Positions 16,641 through 24,965 of a stretch of DNA of 64,000 nucleotides are shown here, in pieces (positions within the stretch are counted from its first letter, which is position 1; the number at the start of each line of letters is the position of its first letter). The notes below the pieces were generated by a model that worked only from the letters and a program-made list of their open reading frames with translations, was not told the DNA's origin and did not search any database. The stretch lies in NCBI RefSeq assembly GCF_015390235.1, contig NZ_VUOH01000004.1, forward strand, positions 62,001 through 126,000, written 5' to 3'. The DNA is from Quadrisphaera sp. INWT6. GTDB taxonomy: Bacteria > Actinomycetota > Actinomycetes > Actinomycetales > Quadrisphaeraceae. Position numbers and translations under genes: made by a program.

Positions 16641-17915
16641 ATGCTGGAGCGCGTGCACCGCCCCGGAGCCGCCAGGCTCGCCCGCCACCTCTTCGCCCGC
16701 AGCGGCTCGGTGGTCCACCGCCCCCTCGGCCCCGGTGACGACGGCGGCGGTGGCGGCGGTGGCGTCGGCGGCACGGTCGGCGTCACCTGGCTGCGGGACA
16801 CCCCGCCGCACGCCCGCCGCGGGCTCCCGGTCCTCGTCATCCCGGGCGGTCCCGGCCTCGCCTCCGCCGTCCCCTACCGCCACTGGCGCTCGCGGGCGGC
16901 GGCGCTCGGCATCGACGCGGTCATGGTCGAGCACCGCGGGGTGGGCCTGTCGCGGCTCGACGACGGCGGCCGCGGCCTCCCGCGCAGCGCCGTCACCGTG
17001 GAGGCGGTGGTCGACGACCTCGCCGCCGCGCTCGACGACGCCGGGGTCGGGCGCGCCGTCGTCGACGGCGCCTCGTACGGCACGTACCTCGCGCAGGCCT
17101 TCGCCGCCCGGCACCCCGAGCGCGTGGCGGCGCTGGTGCTCGACTCCCCGATGCTCTCGGTGGTCGACGACCTCGCCGCCGTCCGCGCCCACCGGCGGCG
17201 CCTGCTGTGGGACGGCGGGGAGCCGTCGACGGCGAGGGCTGCGGCGGCCGTGCGGGAGCTCGGTCAGCGCGCGACCACGCGCGAGCTCCAGACCGAGCTG
17301 ACCGCCGTCGTCGCGCTGGTCCACGAGTTCGCCGGGCCGGAGGTGCTGCGGCGGCTCGTCGTCGCCCGCGGGCGGGGGCGCCTGCGGTGGCTGTGGTCCC
17401 AGCTCGCGGCGCTGGGGGCGTCCGAGGCGTCGGAGTCGGTGCAGCGCTTCGTCAACGAGCCCGACCTCGTGGCGGGCATCGCCTACGGCCAGCTCGGCTT
17501 CGGCCAGCCGCCCGACGGCGGTCCGCTGGACCCCCAGCTCATCCACGCCGAGGCGGCGACGAGCCAGCCGGCGTTCGCGGGGGAGCCGTTCGACCTGGTG
17601 GCGGCGCTGCGGCGCACCGACGTGCCGGTCGTCGTCATCTCCGGTGACCGCGACCTGACCACGCCGCGCCCCGTCGCCGAGCGCGTCGTGTCCCTCGCCC
17701 GGAACGGCCTGCTCGTGCCGCTGCCGGGCACCGGCCACAGCGCGCTCGAGGTCCACCCCGAGGCGTCGCTGGTCGTCGCCCGCGCGGTGGCCGACGGCGA
17801 CCTCGACCGCCTCCGCGACCCGGCGACCGTCGCGCGCCTGCCCCGCCGCGGCCTCGCGCACCTCGGAGGCACCGCCCTGCGCGCCGTCGTCGTGGCCGGC
17901 ACCCCGTCGCGCTGA
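16641..17915 (+). CDS. Proline iminopeptidase-like alpha/beta hydrolase
   Basis: A 424-residue alpha/beta-hydrolase. LPVLVIPGGPGLASAVPY is the oxyanion HGGPG-type strand of proline iminopeptidases, the nucleophile elbow is GASYG, the acid is in VVVISGDRDLTTP and the histidine in LPGTGHSALEV. A glycine-rich low-complexity insert occurs near residue 40. The family removes N-terminal proline or hydrolyses other small esters and amides. The ATG at 16641 lies 58 bases after the upstream stop. It is cytoplasmic, with no signal peptide. Confidence 0.85.
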   Translation: MLERVHRPGAARLARHLFARSGSVVHRPLGPGDDGGGGGGGVGGTVGVTWLRDTPPHARRGLPVLVIPGGPGLASAVPYRHWRSRAAALGIDAVMVEHRGVGLSRLDDGGRGLPRSAVTVEAVVDDLAAALDDAGVGRAVVDGASYGTYLAQAFAARHPERVAALVLDSPMLSVVDDLAAVRAHRRRLLWDGGEPSTARAAAAVRELGQRATTRELQTELTAVVALVHEFAGPEVLRRLVVARGRGRLRWLWSQLAALGASEASESVQRFVNEPDLVAGIAYGQLGFGQPPDGGPLDPQLIHAEAATSQPAFAGEPFDLVAALRRTDVPVVVISGDRDLTTPRPVAERVVSLARNGLLVPLPGTGHSALEVHPEASLVVARAVADGDLDRLRDPATVARLPRRGLAHLGGTALRAVVVAGTPSR

Positions 17916-18001
17916 CCGTCGCGATGGGCGCTGCGCTGGCGGCGCCGCCCGCGCCCTGTTCTCCTGGCCGAGGAGACCTGACCTCGAGCACAGGGGGACA
18001 C

Positions 18002-18487
18002 GTGGAGCAGCAGGACCGGCACGTGGCGAGGGCCGTGGACCTCGCCCTGGAGAACGTCGAGGCCGGCGGCAAGCCCTTCGCGTGCGTCGTCGTCGAGCGG
18101 GGCAGCGGTGAGGTGCTGGTCGAGGCCGCGAACCAGGTCGCGCAGACCGGCGACCTGACGGCGCACGCCGAGATCACCGCCATCCGTCGCCTCGCCGAGC
18201 GGGGCCGCAGCGGGCTGGAGGGCTGCGACGTCTACGTCACGGCCTACCCCTGCCCGATGTGCCTGGGCGCGCTCTACTACGCGCAGCCGGAGCGGGTGGT
18301 CTACGTCGCGACGCGCGAGCAGGAGGACCGCCACTACGAGGACGGCAACCGCTACACCTCGCTGGCCACCTTCTACGACGAGTACGCCAAGCCCGTCGGC
18401 GAGCGGAACCTCCCCGCCGAGCAGGGCGGGCACCCCGACCCCGAGGCACCGTTCCGGGCCTGGTCGGCCGCGCACCCCGAGGGCTGA
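18002..18487 (+). CDS. Cytidine/deoxycytidylate deaminase-fold nucleoside deaminase
   Basis: A 161-residue zinc deaminase with HAEITAIRR as the catalytic H-x-E motif and PCPMCLGALYYA as the P-C-x2-C zinc motif. Length and the C-terminal helix ending FYDEYAKP fit guanine deaminase and TadA-like single-domain enzymes. Zinc-activated water deaminates the base; the C-terminal sequence favours guanine deaminase, with moderate confidence. The GTG at 18002 has AGGGGG immediately upstream. It precedes a 64-bp palindrome. Confidence 0.85.
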   Translation: MEQQDRHVARAVDLALENVEAGGKPFACVVVERGSGEVLVEAANQVAQTGDLTAHAEITAIRRLAERGRSGLEGCDVYVTAYPCPMCLGALYYAQPERVVYVATREQEDRHYEDGNRYTSLATFYDEYAKPVGERNLPAEQGGHPDPEAPFRAWSAAHPEG

Positions 18488-18505
18488 CCGCTCCCAGGGC
18501 TGAGC

Positions 18506-18569
18506 GCTCCGCAGATGGGCCCCTGGGGAGTGACGGGGCGGTCACTCCCCAGGGGCCCATCTGCGGAGC
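18506..18569. repeat. 64-bp palindromic element, copy 3 (perfect 29-bp arms)
   Basis: All 29 positions of the arms pair, around loop GGGGCG. Ends read GCTCCGCAGATGGGCCCC and GGGGCCCATCTGCGGAGC; the core is GAGTGAC/GTCACTC. It sits between two convergent genes and could terminate both, but its match to the other copies in length, ends and core shows it is also a dispersed repeat. Confidence 0.9.
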
Positions 18570-18576
18570 ACCCCGT

Positions 18577-19593
18577 TCAGACGGGCCGGACCGCCACGGT
18601 CTCGCCGGTCCGGTACGACTCCTGCGCCGCCAGCACCACGGACAGCGTCCGCGCGCCGACCTCGAGGTCGGGCTGGGGAGCCGACCCGCTGCGCACGGCG
18701 CCGAGGAAGGTGTCGAGCATCGCCTCGTCGAGGTCGGGCCCGTAGGCCAGCTCGACCGGCAGCCCGCTGGAGCTCTCGAGCCCGCGGACCTTGGAGCCGA
18801 AGACGTAGACGGAGACGGTCCCGCCCGTGCCGGCCGCGGTCAGCGACAGCCCGCCCCAGCTGGGCGCGCTCTCCGGCTTCGACCACGAGCAGTCGATGGT
18901 GACCACCAGCCCGTCCGGGTAGGTGATGGCCACGAGCCCGGCGGTCTCCGCCGCGGCGTCCGGGTGCAGCAGCTGGTTGCCCACCGCGCTGACCGTCAGC
19001 GCCTGCGCCCCGCCGGTGAGCACGTCGAGCAGGTCGGCCAGGTGGACGACGTGGTCGACCAGCGCCCCACCGCCGGCGAGCGCCGGGTCGGTGAACCACG
19101 ACCGCGACGTCGGCAGCTTGCCGTTGTTGGCGCCGCGCACCGACAGCAGCTGGCCGAGGCGGCCACCAGCGACCTGGTCGCGCAGCTGCCCGAAGGCGCT
19201 GGAGAACCGCACCGGGTAGGCGACCATGAGGAACCGCCCGGAGCGCTCGACGGCCGCGCGCATCGCGGCGGCGTCGTCGCGGGACGTCGCCAGCGGCTTC
19301 TCGCAGAGCACGTGGCAGCCGGCGTCGAGCGCCTGCTCCACCAGCTCGCGGTGGCGGGCGTTCTCGCTGGCGACGACGACGGCGTCGAGCCCCCGCGCCA
19401 GCAGCTCCGCGACCGTGGCGACGTGCTCGACGCCCCAGGCCGCAGCCGCCTCGGCGCCGCGCAGCTCGCCGGGCGCGTGTGGCCCGGGGTCGCAGGTGAC
19501 CAGCTCGACGTCGGCGCGGTCGCGCAGCAGCGCCGCGTACGTCTCGGCGTGGGTGTGGGCGAAGGAGAGCAGCCCGATCTTCAGGGTGTTCAT
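18577..19593 (-). CDS. Gfo/Idh/MocA-family oxidoreductase (first)
   Basis: A 338-residue NAD(P)-dependent sugar dehydrogenase. The N-terminus KIGLLSFAHTHAETYAALL departs from the usual GxGxxG: the loop has H-T-H in its place, a variation seen in some family members. CEKPLATS carries the conserved catalytic Lys. It overlaps its neighbour at 19590 by four bases (ATGA). Last gene of a four-gene overlapping operon with a ROK regulator, ROK kinase and second Gfo/Idh enzyme. The substrate is a sugar, polyol or derivative. Confidence 0.88.
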   Translation of the reverse strand: MNTLKIGLLSFAHTHAETYAALLRDRADVELVTCDPGPHAPGELRGAEAAAAWGVEHVATVAELLARGLDAVVVASENARHRELVEQALDAGCHVLCEKPLATSRDDAAAMRAAVERSGRFLMVAYPVRFSSAFGQLRDQVAGGRLGQLLSVRGANNGKLPTSRSWFTDPALAGGGALVDHVVHLADLLDVLTGGAQALTVSAVGNQLLHPDAAAETAGLVAITYPDGLVVTIDCSWSKPESAPSWGGLSLTAAGTGGTVSVYVFGSKVRGLESSSGLPVELAYGPDLDEAMLDTFLGAVRSGSAPQPDLEVGARTLSVVLAAQESYRTGETVAVRPV

Positions 19594-20630
19594 GCGCGGG
19601 CTCCCTGCTCGGTCAGGTGGACGGTGGTGCCGGTGCGGGCCGCCTCGATCGCGGCGTTCGCGACGCGCACCGCCTCCGCGCCCTCGCGGGCGGTGATGCG
19701 GGGGGTGCGAGGGGTGGCGCCGTCACCCGGTGCGGAGCGCAGCGCCTCGACGAGCTCGCGCAGCTCGAGGAAGTACGGGTCGTCGAGGGGGTCGGTGTCG
19801 GGCACGAGGGCGCCCGCCCCGTCACCGGCGGCGGCGAGGTCGGTGACGACGGCGCGCTCGGCCGCCGAGGAGTGCTCGAGCGAGCCGGCGGTGCCGGTGA
19901 CGGAGAACGACGTCGTGAACTGCAGGTGCGCCGGGCCCCAGAACCCGTTGACCTGGCTGACCGCGCCGCCGGCGTGGGTGAGCAGCACGTGCGCGGCGGC
20001 GGCGGGCTCGGCAGCGCCGTCGGCGCTGTGCGTCGACACCGCCGACACGCTCACGACCGGGCCCGCGAGCCAGGTCGCGATGTCGATGTCGTGGACCATC
20101 TGGTCGAGGATGATCCCGCCCGAGGCCTCGACGTCCGCGAACCACGGGGTGCGCGTGGGGTAGGCGCCGGAGCGGGTGAAGCGCAGCACGGCGAGGTCGC
20201 CCAGGTCACCGCGGGCGACCGCGGCGTGGAGGGCGGCGTACTCGGGGAAGTACCGCACCACGTGGGCGGGGTAGAGCCGCCGGCCGAGGCGCTCGGCGAG
20301 GTCGGCCAGCGCCGCGGCGTCGTCGGCGGTGCGGGCCATGGGCTTCTCGCAGATGACGTCCTTGCCCGCCTCGAGCGCCCGGGTGACCACGGCGGTGTGC
20401 GTGGGGGTGGGCGTGATGACGTCGACGACGTCGACCGCGTCGAGCAGCTCGTCCAGCGACCCGACGACCCGGCCGGTGCCGTGGCGGGCCACCAGCTCCT
20501 CGGCGCCCGCCTCGGAGAAGACGACGACCTCGGCGCCCAGGCGCGCCAGGTGGGGGAGGTGGCACTCGGCGATGCCGCCGGCGCCGACCAGCCCGATCCT
20601 CAGCGGTCGGGCGTCGGGAGTGGTGCTCAT
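19590..20630 (-). CDS. Gfo/Idh/MocA-family oxidoreductase (second)
   Basis: A 346-residue dehydrogenase with canonical RIGLVGAGGIAECHLPHL for nucleotide binding, CEKPMART with the catalytic lysine, and a beta-sheet C-terminal domain (DQMVHDIDIATWLAG). The ATG at 20630 is preceded by GGAGG. Its start overlaps the kinase stop by four bases, and the next gene overlaps its own stop by four, so translation is coupled. It presumably acts on the same or the next intermediate as its neighbour. Confidence 0.9.
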   Translation of the reverse strand: MSTTPDARPLRIGLVGAGGIAECHLPHLARLGAEVVVFSEAGAEELVARHGTGRVVGSLDELLDAVDVVDVITPTPTHTAVVTRALEAGKDVICEKPMARTADDAAALADLAERLGRRLYPAHVVRYFPEYAALHAAVARGDLGDLAVLRFTRSGAYPTRTPWFADVEASGGIILDQMVHDIDIATWLAGPVVSVSAVSTHSADGAAEPAAAAHVLLTHAGGAVSQVNGFWGPAHLQFTTSFSVTGTAGSLEHSSAAERAVVTDLAAAGDGAGALVPDTDPLDDPYFLELRELVEALRSAPGDGATPRTPRITAREGAEAVRVANAAIEAARTGTTVHLTEQGARA

Positions 20631-21661
20631 CTGCGTCCTCCGGTCGTGGCACGGGGTGCCGCTGCGTGCTGGAGCGCGCCGGCGCCGGAGCGGGCGCGCT
20701 GGTGGAAGTCGTCGGCGGCGGGGACCCCCGCCGCGTCCAGGGCCAGGAGGGCGGCGCCCACCAGGCCCGCCCCGGGGCCGACCCGCGAGAGGTCGAGCTG
20801 CGGCGGCTGCCGCCACGGGAGCGCGGTGCCCAGCGCCGCGGCGAGCGGGTCGGCCAGCGCCGGGCCGGCCTGGGAGAGCCCGCCCCCGACCACCACGAGC
20901 TGCGGGTCGACGATCGCCACCAGCGCCGCGACGGCCTGCGCCAGGCACGTGACGGCCTCGCCCCAGACGGTGTCGGCCGCGTCGTCGTGCCCGAGGCGCG
21001 CCGCCACGTCGGCGGCGGTGGCGCCGACGGGACCGCCGCGCGCGGTGTAGCGGCGGGCGATGCTGGCCGCGGAGGCGTACGCCTCGACGCAGCCGCGCTG
21101 CCCGCAGGCGCACCGCTCCCCGCCGGGGACGACGACGACGTGCCCGAGCTCACCGGCGGCGCCGGTGCCCCCGGCGAGCACCACGCCCCCCGTCGCCACC
21201 GCGGAGGCGACGCCGGTGCCGACGGGCACGAAGGCCATGTCGCGGGGGAGGTCCCCGGTCAGCGGGTCGCGGCGCGCGGACCGCTCGGCGAGCAGGGCCG
21301 CGCGGGCGTCGTGGTCGACGCGCGCCGGGAGGCCGAACCGCTCGCCCAGCTCCGCGACCAGCGGGTAGCTGCGCCAGCCGAGGTTGGCGGCGAACTCGAC
21401 GGTGCCGCTCGCGGCGTCGACGAGCCCGGGGGAGGCCACGCCGACCCCCGCCACCTCGCTGCCGGCGGAGCGCGCGTCGGCGACGAGGCCCGCGACGAGC
21501 GCGTGGAGCGACGCCGCGGGGGCGCCAGGAGACGAGGTGCCCGGGGAGGTCTCCGGGGAGCGGGTGGGGACGACGCGCAGCGCGAGCACGGCACCGGTGG
21601 CGTCGACGACCGCCCCCTTGAGGGTGGTCCCGCCGACGTCGACCGCGACGACCGCCCTCAT
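20627..21661 (-). CDS. ROK-family sugar kinase
   Basis: A 344-residue ROK protein lacking a helix-turn-helix, hence a kinase. It has VAVDVGGTTLKGAVVD for phosphate binding, GTGAAGELGHVVV, and the zinc-binding CACGQRGCVEAYAS. ROK kinases phosphorylate hexoses, amino sugars or polyols. It overlaps the ROK regulator gene by four bases at 21658-21661. Together with two dehydrogenases and the divergent importer it suggests uptake, oxidation and phosphorylation of one sugar. Confidence 0.9.
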   Translation of the reverse strand: MRAVVAVDVGGTTLKGAVVDATGAVLALRVVPTRSPETSPGTSSPGAPAASLHALVAGLVADARSAGSEVAGVGVASPGLVDAASGTVEFAANLGWRSYPLVAELGERFGLPARVDHDARAALLAERSARRDPLTGDLPRDMAFVPVGTGVASAVATGGVVLAGGTGAAGELGHVVVVPGGERCACGQRGCVEAYASAASIARRYTARGGPVGATAADVAARLGHDDAADTVWGEAVTCLAQAVAALVAIVDPQLVVVGGGLSQAGPALADPLAAALGTALPWRQPPQLDLSRVGPGAGLVGAALLALDAAGVPAADDFHQRARSGAGALQHAAAPRATTGGRR

Positions 21662-22893
21662 GCGACCTGGCCGGCGGCGGCCACCCTGGCCTGGACCCGC
21701 GCGGGGGCGAGGACCTCGTCGAGGGCCAGGTAGCAGGCCCCGCGCAGGCCGGCGTCGGCGCCGTCGACGGCGGTGCGCACGTCGAGGGCGCCGCTGGTCA
21801 GCGGCAGCGCCCGCTCGAACACCTCGGCGCGCAGGGCGGCGACCAGCGGGGCCGAGCTCGACATGACGCCGCCGAGCACCACGTCGCTGGGGTTGAAGAA
21901 GTTGGCGGCGGCGGCCAGCACGCTGCCGATGGCCCGGCCCGCGGCCCGCAGCTGGGCGACGACGACGGGGTCGCCCGCGTCACCGAGGCGCACCACGGCG
22001 GTGGCGTCGGCGACGTCGTAGCCGCGCTGGCGCAGGTCGGCCACCAGGGCGCCGCCGCTGGCCACCGACTCCAGGCACGCGGGCACCCCGCAGGTGCACG
22101 GGATGACGCCGGGGCCGGTGACACCGGTGTGGCTGATCTCGCCGGCGGAGCCGCTGGCGCCGCGGTGCAGGCGGCCCGCCGAGACGATGCCGCAGCCGAT
22201 GCGGGTGCCGAGCTTGACGGCCATGAGGTGCTCGGGCCCGTCGGTGCCGGGGGAGGCGCCCGCGGCCCAGCCGGAGCCGTGCAGCTCGGCGTAGGCGAGC
22301 AGGTTGGCGTCGTTCTCGATGAAGACGGGGGCGCTGGTGTGCGCGGCGAAGAGCTCGGGCACCGACACCCCGTGCCAGGCGGGCATGAAGGAGGGCTGCA
22401 CCACGCGGCCGCCGGGGTGCTCGATGGGGGCGGGCACGCTCACCGCGAGGCCGAGCAGCCCGGCCGGGTCGACGCCCGCCTCGGCGGCCATGCGCTGCAG
22501 GTGCGTCCACGCCTCGGCCGCGAACGCCTCGGGCGCCTGCGTGAGGTCGGTGCGGGGCTCCTCGACCGAGGCGATGCGCCGGCCGGTGAGGTCGGTGAGC
22601 GCGAGCTGCACGTGGTGCGCGCCGAGCGCGACGGCGCCGACGTGGCCGGCCGAGGCCTCCAGGCGCAGCACGCGGGCGCGCCGGCCACCGGTGGAGCTCG
22701 CGTCACCGCCCTCGGTGACCAGGCCGAGGCGCTGCAGGGCGTCGACCCGCAGGCCGACCGTCGAGGGCGCCAGCCCGGTGTGCTTGGCCAGGTCGGCGCG
22801 GGTCTGCGCCACCCCCGTGCGGATCAGGTGGAGCACGTCTCCTGCCGACCCGGGCGCTGCTGCCGCCTCGAGGTGCCGCCCCTCGCTCACCAT
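21658..22893 (-). CDS. ROK-family transcriptional regulator
   Basis: A 411-residue NagC/XylR-type regulator. An N-terminal winged helix (HLIRTGVAQTRADLAKHTGL, STVGLRVDALQRLGLV) precedes a ROK sugar-binding domain with the zinc motif CTCGVPACLESVAS and a GELGH-like GEISHTG. The ATG at 22893 is the first in-frame start consistent with family length. First gene of the minus-strand operon and divergent from the importer; the inverted repeats in the shared spacer are its likely operators. Confidence 0.9.
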   Translation of the reverse strand: MVSEGRHLEAAAAPGSAGDVLHLIRTGVAQTRADLAKHTGLAPSTVGLRVDALQRLGLVTEGGDASSTGGRRARVLRLEASAGHVGAVALGAHHVQLALTDLTGRRIASVEEPRTDLTQAPEAFAAEAWTHLQRMAAEAGVDPAGLLGLAVSVPAPIEHPGGRVVQPSFMPAWHGVSVPELFAAHTSAPVFIENDANLLAYAELHGSGWAAGASPGTDGPEHLMAVKLGTRIGCGIVSAGRLHRGASGSAGEISHTGVTGPGVIPCTCGVPACLESVASGGALVADLRQRGYDVADATAVVRLGDAGDPVVVAQLRAAGRAIGSVLAAAANFFNPSDVVLGGVMSSSAPLVAALRAEVFERALPLTSGALDVRTAVDGADAGLRGACYLALDEVLAPARVQARVAAAGQVA

Positions 22894-22915
22894 GGCCGGA
22901 ACGTAGCACGGACGT

Positions 22916-22970
22916 CGAACGTCCAAGTTCGGCGTTGGTACTTGTTCACTCGAAGAACGAGCGCTAGCGT
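22916..22970 (+). promoter_or_regulatory. Divergent promoter with overlapping inverted repeats
   Basis: An inverted repeat CGAAC-N6-GTTCG lies at 22916-22931 and a second, GTTC-N7-GAAC, at 22944-22958. A promoter for the importer reads TTGTTC (22942-22947), 17 bases, TAGCGT (22965-22970), so the second repeat covers the -35 region. This placement suits repression by the adjacent ROK regulator. Confidence 0.5.
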
Positions 22971-23055
22971 CCGGAAATCGAACGAAGTACTCCACCGGTC
23001 CGGTGACGGGTCGGAGGTGCTCGATGCAGACGTCGTCGTCGAGAGGAACGAGCAG

Positions 23056-23985
23056 GTGCCGCGGACCAGCGCCCGACAGCCAGTGGCTGTGCAGCGGCGG
23101 TCGATGTACGAGAAGGAGGGCCGCGCGGGCTACGCGCTGGTCGCTCCGACCACGGTGCTGCTGGCGGTGTTCTACCTGTACCCGCTCGCGCAGACGGTGG
23201 CCTACAGCTTCACCGACTGGAACCCGGGCGTGCCGGGGGCCGTCAGCTTCGTGGGGCTGCAGAACTTCGCCGACCTGGCCGGTGCCAGCGGCTTCCTGCA
23301 GGCGCTCGGCACCACGGTGCTCATCGCCGTCGTGGTGGTGCCCGGCTCCATGGCCGTCGGCCTGGTGCTGGCGGCCCTGCTGGACGGGAGCTTCCGCGGC
23401 CGCACCGTGTACCGGACGCTGATCTTCGCGCCGCACATCGCGCCCACCGTCGGCAGCGCGCTGATCTTCAGCTACCTGCTCACGCCGCTCGGCGGCCTGG
23501 TGAACGCGGCGCTCAAGGGGGTCGGGATCCCCGCGATCCCGTTCCTCACCACCACGCCGTGGGCGCTGGTCGCGGTCATCATCTTCCTGCTCTGGCAGCA
23601 GGTGGGGTACTCGATGGTCATCTACTCGGCGGCCCTGTCGACCATCCCGCCGAGCTACCACGAGGCCGCCAAGCTCGACGGCGCCGGCGCGGTGCGCCGC
23701 TTCCTCTCCATCTCCCTGCCCCTGGTCTTCCCGACGAGCGGGTTCCTGGTGATCACCGGGCTGCTCAGCAGCCTGCAGGTGTTCACGCAGGTGTTCGTGC
23801 TCACCGGCGGCGGCCCGCTCGACAGCACCAAGACGGTCGTCTTCTGGATCTACGAGCAGGGCTTCCTGTTCTTCAACGGCGGCCTCGCCACGGCCGGGTC
23901 GGTGGTCCTGCTGCTCGTCGGCGTCGTGGTGACGCTGCTGCAGCTGCGCTTCCTCTCCCGCCGCGACCAGATCAAGATGGTGTGA
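23056..23985 (+). CDS. Sugar ABC transporter permease (MalF/UgpA type)
   Basis: A 309-residue inner-membrane protein with six hydrophobic helices (from APTTVLLAVFYLYPLAQTV) and the EAA loop YHEAAKLDGAGAVRRFLSISLPL that docks the ATPase. The GTG at 23056 is preceded by GAGAGGAAC; an ATG at 23104 is the alternative. It ends five bases before the second permease gene. Carbohydrate uptake family 1 (CUT1). Confidence 0.9.
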   Translation: MPRTSARQPVAVQRRSMYEKEGRAGYALVAPTTVLLAVFYLYPLAQTVAYSFTDWNPGVPGAVSFVGLQNFADLAGASGFLQALGTTVLIAVVVVPGSMAVGLVLAALLDGSFRGRTVYRTLIFAPHIAPTVGSALIFSYLLTPLGGLVNAALKGVGIPAIPFLTTTPWALVAVIIFLLWQQVGYSMVIYSAALSTIPPSYHEAAKLDGAGAVRRFLSISLPLVFPTSGFLVITGLLSSLQVFTQVFVLTGGGPLDSTKTVVFWIYEQGFLFFNGGLATAGSVVLLLVGVVVTLLQLRFLSRRDQIKMV

Positions 23986-23990
23986 CACCG

Positions 23991-24881
23991 ATGGCCACCA
24001 CCGTCGAGAGCCCCGCGGCGCCCCTGCCGGCACCCCCCGTCGCGACGCGCCGCCGTCGTCGTCCCCTGTCCTCCGCGGCGCCCGGCCTGGGCCGGCACCT
24101 GGTGCTGGTGGTCGCCAGCGTCCTGTTCTTCGGGCCGTTCCTGTGGATGGTGCTCGTCAGCTTCAAGAGCTCCACCGAGGCGCTGTCGAGCCCGCCGACG
24201 TTCCTGCCCACCGTCTGGCACCCCGAGAACTACCTCGACGTCTTCAAGGTCGCGCCCTTCGGGCGCTTCTACCTGAACAGCGTCATCGTGGCGGTCGCGG
24301 CGACGGCGGGCCAGGTGCTCACCAGTCTCATGGCCGGCTTCGCGTTCGCCCGGCTGCGGTTCAAGGGCCGCAACCTGCTGTTCGTGGTGCTGCTCGCGGC
24401 GCTGATGGTGCCGTTCGAGCTGGTCTTCACGCCGCTGGTCAGCCTGCTGAGCTCCCTGAACTGGCTGAACAGCTACCAGGGCCTGATCGTGCCGAACATC
24501 CCCTCGATCCTCGGGGTGTTCCTCTTCCGCCAGTTCTTCGCGGGCTTCCCCGCGGAGATCGAGGACGCGAGCCGCATCGACGGCGCCGGGGTCTGGACCA
24601 GGTTCCGGCTGATCATGGCGCCGATGGCGCTGCCGATGATCGCGAGCTTCGCGATCCTGTCGTTCGTCTACAACTGGAACAACTTCTTCTTCCAGTTCGT
24701 GGTGGTCAACCGCACCGAGTTCTTCACGGTGCAGATCGGCCTCACGCTGCTGCAGGGCCAGGAGGCCAGCGACTTCAACCTCCTCATGGCCGGGTCGACG
24801 CTCGCCGTCCTGCCCGTGCTCCTGGTGTTCCTGCTCTTCCAGAACCAGATCGTCAAGGCGATCTCCGGCGGCCTGCGCTGA
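23991..24881 (+). CDS. Sugar ABC transporter permease (MalG/UgpE type)
   Basis: A 296-residue partner permease with six helices and the EAA-loop IEDASRIDGAGVWTRFRLIMAPM. NWNNFFFQFVVVN in the last third matches the MalG group. Start at ATG 23991, five bases after the previous stop, so the two permeases are co-translated. No ABC ATPase gene is adjacent; in actinobacteria CUT1 importers commonly share one MsiK-type ATPase encoded elsewhere. Confidence 0.9.
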   Translation: MATTVESPAAPLPAPPVATRRRRRPLSSAAPGLGRHLVLVVASVLFFGPFLWMVLVSFKSSTEALSSPPTFLPTVWHPENYLDVFKVAPFGRFYLNSVIVAVAATAGQVLTSLMAGFAFARLRFKGRNLLFVVLLAALMVPFELVFTPLVSLLSSLNWLNSYQGLIVPNIPSILGVFLFRQFFAGFPAEIEDASRIDGAGVWTRFRLIMAPMALPMIASFAILSFVYNWNNFFFQFVVVNRTEFFTVQIGLTLLQGQEASDFNLLMAGSTLAVLPVLLVFLLFQNQIVKAISGGLR

Positions 24882-24965
24882 CGCAGGGCTCCCGCCGACA
24901 GCACCACCGCTCCACCCGCCAGGCCCGTCCCGCCCGCTCCAGCCCTTCCAACCACGGAGGACCCG

